From contig JAABVY010000237.1 of NCBI GenBank assembly GCA_011777135.1, positions 1-8,394 of the forward strand: a stretch of DNA of 8,394 bases, read 5' to 3'. Source of the stretch: Candidatus Zixiibacteriota bacterium. Lineage in GTDB: Bacteria; Zixibacteria; MSB-5A5; JAABVY01. The translations under genes were made by a program, and so were the position numbers. A model generated the notes under the pieces. The model worked only from the letters and a program-made list of their open reading frames with translations, searched no databases and was not told the origin of the DNA. Of the stretch, positions 5,928 to 8,394 are shown piece after piece (positions within the stretch are counted from its first letter, which is position 1; each line of letters begins with the position of its first letter).

Positions 5928-7721
5928 TTAAACCGCCGCTGGCAACTCCTGATCCTTATATTGCAGCTGATAGAGATTATAGTAGATACCCTTTTGCGCC
6001 AGCAAATCCTCATGACTTCCGATTTCGCGAATTCTGCCTTTGTGAATAACAACTATCTTGTCAACCTGCTTGATAGTAGAAAGCCGGTGCGCAATAATTA
6101 TTGAAGTACGGCCTTTCATGAGAGTCTCTGTGGCTTTCTGGATTATCACCTCGGTTTCGGTGTCGACCGATGATGTTGCTTCATCTAATATCAATATGCG
6201 CGGATTATAGGCTAATGCTCTTGCAAATGACACAAGCTGACGTTGACCCACAGAAAGCAGTCCTCCGCGCTCACCGACATTTGTCTCTAGTCCACGCCTG
6301 AGACCATTACCCAGCCGCAGAAGGTTGACATCCTCGGCCGCTTTCCTGATCTGTTCTCTGGATATATCGCCGTTTCCAAGGCGGATATTATCCTCGATTG
6401 TGCCGGAAAACAAAAAAACATCCTGAAGAACCAGCGAAATATTCTTGCGAATTGTCTCGCCGTCGAAATGCTTCAATTCCTTACCGTCGAGAGTGATGCT
6501 TCCTTTCTGATAATCATAGAATCGCAATATCAGATTAGTCATTGAGGTCTTGCCCGAGCCGGTTGCACCAACAAAGGCAACTTTCTCACCGGCGCAGATA
6601 TCCAGATTGATATCCTTCAGCACCCATTCATCTTTATTATATGCAAACCAGATATCCTTGAACTTTATCTCGCCTTTCAATCCATCTGTCTCGACAGGCC
6701 TGACAGGGGTTTCAAAAGCCGGTTTGGTGTCAAGCAGCTTAAAGACACGTTCGGAGGAGGCCATGGCCGACTGCAGAATATTATATTTTTCTGAAAGATC
6801 TCGTATGGGTCGGTAGAACATCTCCATATATTGAGAAAATGCCACCAGTGTACCGAATGTCATGGCGCCCTGTATCACCTGCCCGCCGCCATACCAGATT
6901 ATGATTCCCAGTGAGATTGCGCTTATAATTTCCACCGTGGGGAAAAAGACAGCGTAGTAAATGATCGACTTGTGGTGACGGCCCATCAGTTCCTTGTTTA
7001 TCTCGTCAAATCTATTGAAAATTTTGCGCTCCTGGACAAAATTCTGCACCACGCTCACTCCGGAAACATGCTCCTGCACAAAGGCATTGAGCTTGGCAAT
7101 CAGGCGTCTGATTTCACGATAGGCATGACGAACTTTGATCCTGAATATAATCGTGGCCGCAATCAAAAGCGGCAGAGCTACAAGCGTTATGGCTGCGAGC
7201 TTGGAGTTAATCACGAACATCACTGCTACTATTCCGAAAATCGTAAAGAGGTCACCGATTATATTGACCACACCGGATGAAAACAGCTCATTGAGGGAGT
7301 TAATATCAGAGGTCACGCGTGTGATAATTCGTCCCACGGGATTTCGGTCATAGAAATCCATGGTCAGGCCTTGAACATGTCTGAAGACCTTCATACGCAG
7401 GTCATACATGGCTTTCTGGCCGATCCATTCCATTAAGTAAATCTGTCCCCAGGTGGCGACAAATTGCACCAGCAGAATCCCGGCATAAAGAAGCGCCAGC
7501 CGGCCAAGTCCATCGGCATCTCCAACCGCAATATACTCATCAATCGCAAGCTTAATAATAACCGGTCCGGCAAGACGCAGGAGGGTCGAGATAATAAGTA
7601 TCGCCAGGGCCAGCACAATCCACTTCTTGTACGGCTTAACATACTGGAGAAGGCGTTTCATCAACTGGGAATCATAGGCTTTCCCCAGGGCATCATCTTC
7701 AAAATACTGATGATCGCTCAT
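5928..7721 (-). CDS. ABC exporter half-transporter, catalytic-site subunit (MdlB/BmrD-like)
   Basis: A 597-residue half-transporter. The N-terminal membrane domain (about 20-320) has six hydrophobic segments, roughly 33-50, 73-94, 151-170, 174-193, 254-274 and 283-300, with the FYDRNPVGRIITRVTSDI coupling region (123-140). The ATPase domain (about 350-597) shows A-loop Tyr361, Walker A GATGSGKT (385-392), Gln433, signature LSVGQ (489-493), Walker B ILILDE with catalytic Glu514, and His545. The signature departs from LSGGQ; together with the intact Glu this is the pattern of the MdlB/YheH/BmrD-type partner in heterodimeric exporters. The ATG overlaps the stop of the upstream subunit (ATGA) and has GGAGG seven nt upstream, so translation is probably coupled. 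The pair would export lipophilic or drug-like compounds from the inner membrane; the cargo is unknown. It ends 57 nt from the hairpin at 5844-5874. Confidence 0.95.
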   Translation of the reverse strand: MSDHQYFEDDALGKAYDSQLMKRLLQYVKPYKKWIVLALAILIISTLLRLAGPVIIKLAIDEYIAVGDADGLGRLALLYAGILLVQFVATWGQIYLMEWIGQKAMYDLRMKVFRHVQGLTMDFYDRNPVGRIITRVTSDINSLNELFSSGVVNIIGDLFTIFGIVAVMFVINSKLAAITLVALPLLIAATIIFRIKVRHAYREIRRLIAKLNAFVQEHVSGVSVVQNFVQERKIFNRFDEINKELMGRHHKSIIYYAVFFPTVEIISAISLGIIIWYGGGQVIQGAMTFGTLVAFSQYMEMFYRPIRDLSEKYNILQSAMASSERVFKLLDTKPAFETPVRPVETDGLKGEIKFKDIWFAYNKDEWVLKDINLDICAGEKVAFVGATGSGKTSMTNLILRFYDYQKGSITLDGKELKHFDGETIRKNISLVLQDVFLFSGTIEDNIRLGNGDISREQIRKAAEDVNLLRLGNGLRRGLETNVGERGGLLSVGQRQLVSFARALAYNPRILILDEATSSVDTETEVIIQKATETLMKGRTSIIIAHRLSTIKQVDKIVVIHKGRIREIGSHEDLLAQKGIYYNLYQLQYKDQELPAAV

Positions 7722-8394
7722 CTTATTGCCTCCAGCTCCTCTTCCAGAGATTGAAGTTCAACAATATGCGCGTACAGGCTGGACTTCTTTATAAGTTCTT
7801 CATGTGTTCCGCAGGCCTTGATTTGTCCCTCCTCCATAACACAGATCATATCCGCATTTTTGACTGTCGATATACGGTGAGAAATCAGAATTGAGGTCCG
7901 CGTCTTCAACACATTTTTCAATTCACGTAATATCAGTTCCTCGGTATTGGTATCAACCGCCGAAAAAGCATCATCCAGAATCAGGATCGGCGGATTGGCA
8001 ATGATCGCACGGGCTAAAGCAGTTCTCTGCTTCTGGCCTCCCGAAAGGGTCACTCCTCTTTCTCCGAGCCTGGTCTCGAAACCCCTTGGAAATTCGGTGA
8101 TTTCCTGCCTGATCCCCGCAATTCCCGCCGCTTTTTCAACTTCTTCTTCAACGATCTTTTCCTCACCGAAGGCGATATTTTCTTTCAAAGTCTGCGAGAA
8201 TAGAAAGGTCTCCTGGGGAACATAGCCGATCGCTCTGCGCAGATTTGCCATGGGAATTCTATTTATATCGATATTATCTATAAAAATCTTGCCATCCGGG
8301 ACTTTATAACCTTTGAGAATAAGCTCGACCAGCGTGGACTTCCCGCATCCGGTCGGCCCCACAACAGCCACAGTTTTACCTGAGGGAATCTTGA
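7718..8394 (-). CDS. ABC exporter half-transporter, degenerate-site subunit (MdlA/BmrC-like), partial
   Basis: Only the ATP-binding domain lies in the window; the frame is open at the right edge, so the membrane domain and true start are missing. The GTG at 8369-8371 is an internal Val codon just before Walker A, not a start, because KIPSGKT is encoded upstream of it in frame. Motifs seen: Walker A GPTGCGKS, Q-loop VPQETFLF, signature LSGGQKQR, Walker B ILILDDAFSAVD, and LISHRIST with the switch His. The residue after the Walker B Asp is Asp (codon at 7970-7972), not the catalytic Glu, which marks this as the degenerate-site subunit of a heterodimer. Its stop TGA overlaps the partner's ATG by four nt. 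A short acidic tail (LEEELEAIR) ends the protein. Confidence 0.93.
   Translation of the reverse strand, partial: KIPSGKTVAVVGPTGCGKSTLVELILKGYKVPDGKIFIDNIDINRIPMANLRRAIGYVPQETFLFSQTLKENIAFGEEKIVEEEVEKAAGIAGIRQEITEFPRGFETRLGERGVTLSGGQKQRTALARAIIANPPILILDDAFSAVDTNTEELILRELKNVLKTRTSILISHRISTVKNADMICVMEEGQIKACGTHEELIKKSSLYAHIVELQSLEEELEAIR

Noticed and set aside
5810..6049. Plus-strand ORF (79 codons) from the hairpin gap into the ABC gene
   Set aside because: It runs through hairpin DNA and then antisense to the ABC exporter C-terminus, with no recognisable protein features.
8369..8371. GTG as the start of the second ABC subunit
   Set aside because: It encodes an internal Val just before Walker A. 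The frame continues to the window edge with expected residues (IPSGKT), so the gene is simply cut by the window.
1..8394. CRISPR array, tRNA/rRNA, insertion sequence, toxin-antitoxin or phage-defence genes
   Set aside because: No regularly spaced long repeats, no tRNA-like cloverleaf, no transposase and no defence-type domains were seen on either strand.

Overview
The window is an ordinary-looking bacterial chromosomal segment of moderate base composition. Almost every gene has a clear Shine-Dalgarno sequence (GGAGG/AAGGAG). Two lipoboxes, an exported HtrA-type protease and a MdlAB/BmrCD-type ABC exporter suggest an envelope-rich, probably diderm bacterium. Protein style and strong Shine-Dalgarno use would fit a non-Bacteroidetes lineage of the FCB group (for example Zixibacteria-like), but that is only an impression; nothing here is a taxonomic marker.

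Layout. (1) 26-4103, minus strand: a run of five tightly spaced genes, in order of transcription an HtrA/DegP-type serine protease with two PDZ domains (4103-2682), a class I methyltransferase with an unusual LCCNNGRE motif I (2630-1824), a second class I methyltransferase (1725-1222, probably really starting near 1803), an NTF2/SnoaL-fold lipoprotein (1192-692) and a second lipoprotein (649-26). Gaps of about 20-50 nt suggest one transcription unit. (2) 4186-4671, minus: a SlyD-like FKBP prolyl isomerase with its own Rho-independent terminator just ahead of the protease leader. (3) 4672-4995: a 324-nt divergent intergenic region. (4) 4996-5751, plus: a third class I methyltransferase, followed by a terminator hairpin. 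(5) 5771-5905: a compact cluster of hairpins between convergent genes, which looks like a decayed intergenic repeat element. (6) 5928-8394, minus: the two subunits of a heterodimeric ABC exporter with a 4-nt start/stop overlap; the first subunit runs off the right edge.

How the genes relate. The protease and lipoproteins act outside the cytoplasmic membrane. The FKBP is more likely a cytoplasmic folding factor, because it has no signal peptide. The ABC pair would form one exporter with one catalytic and one degenerate ATP site. The three methyltransferases have no assignable substrate and are not close copies of one another.

I found no convincing new multi-gene system. The best leads are the hairpin cluster at 5771-5905 and the methyltransferase whose conserved N-terminus and strong ribosome binding site lie upstream of any ATG/GTG/TTG codon.
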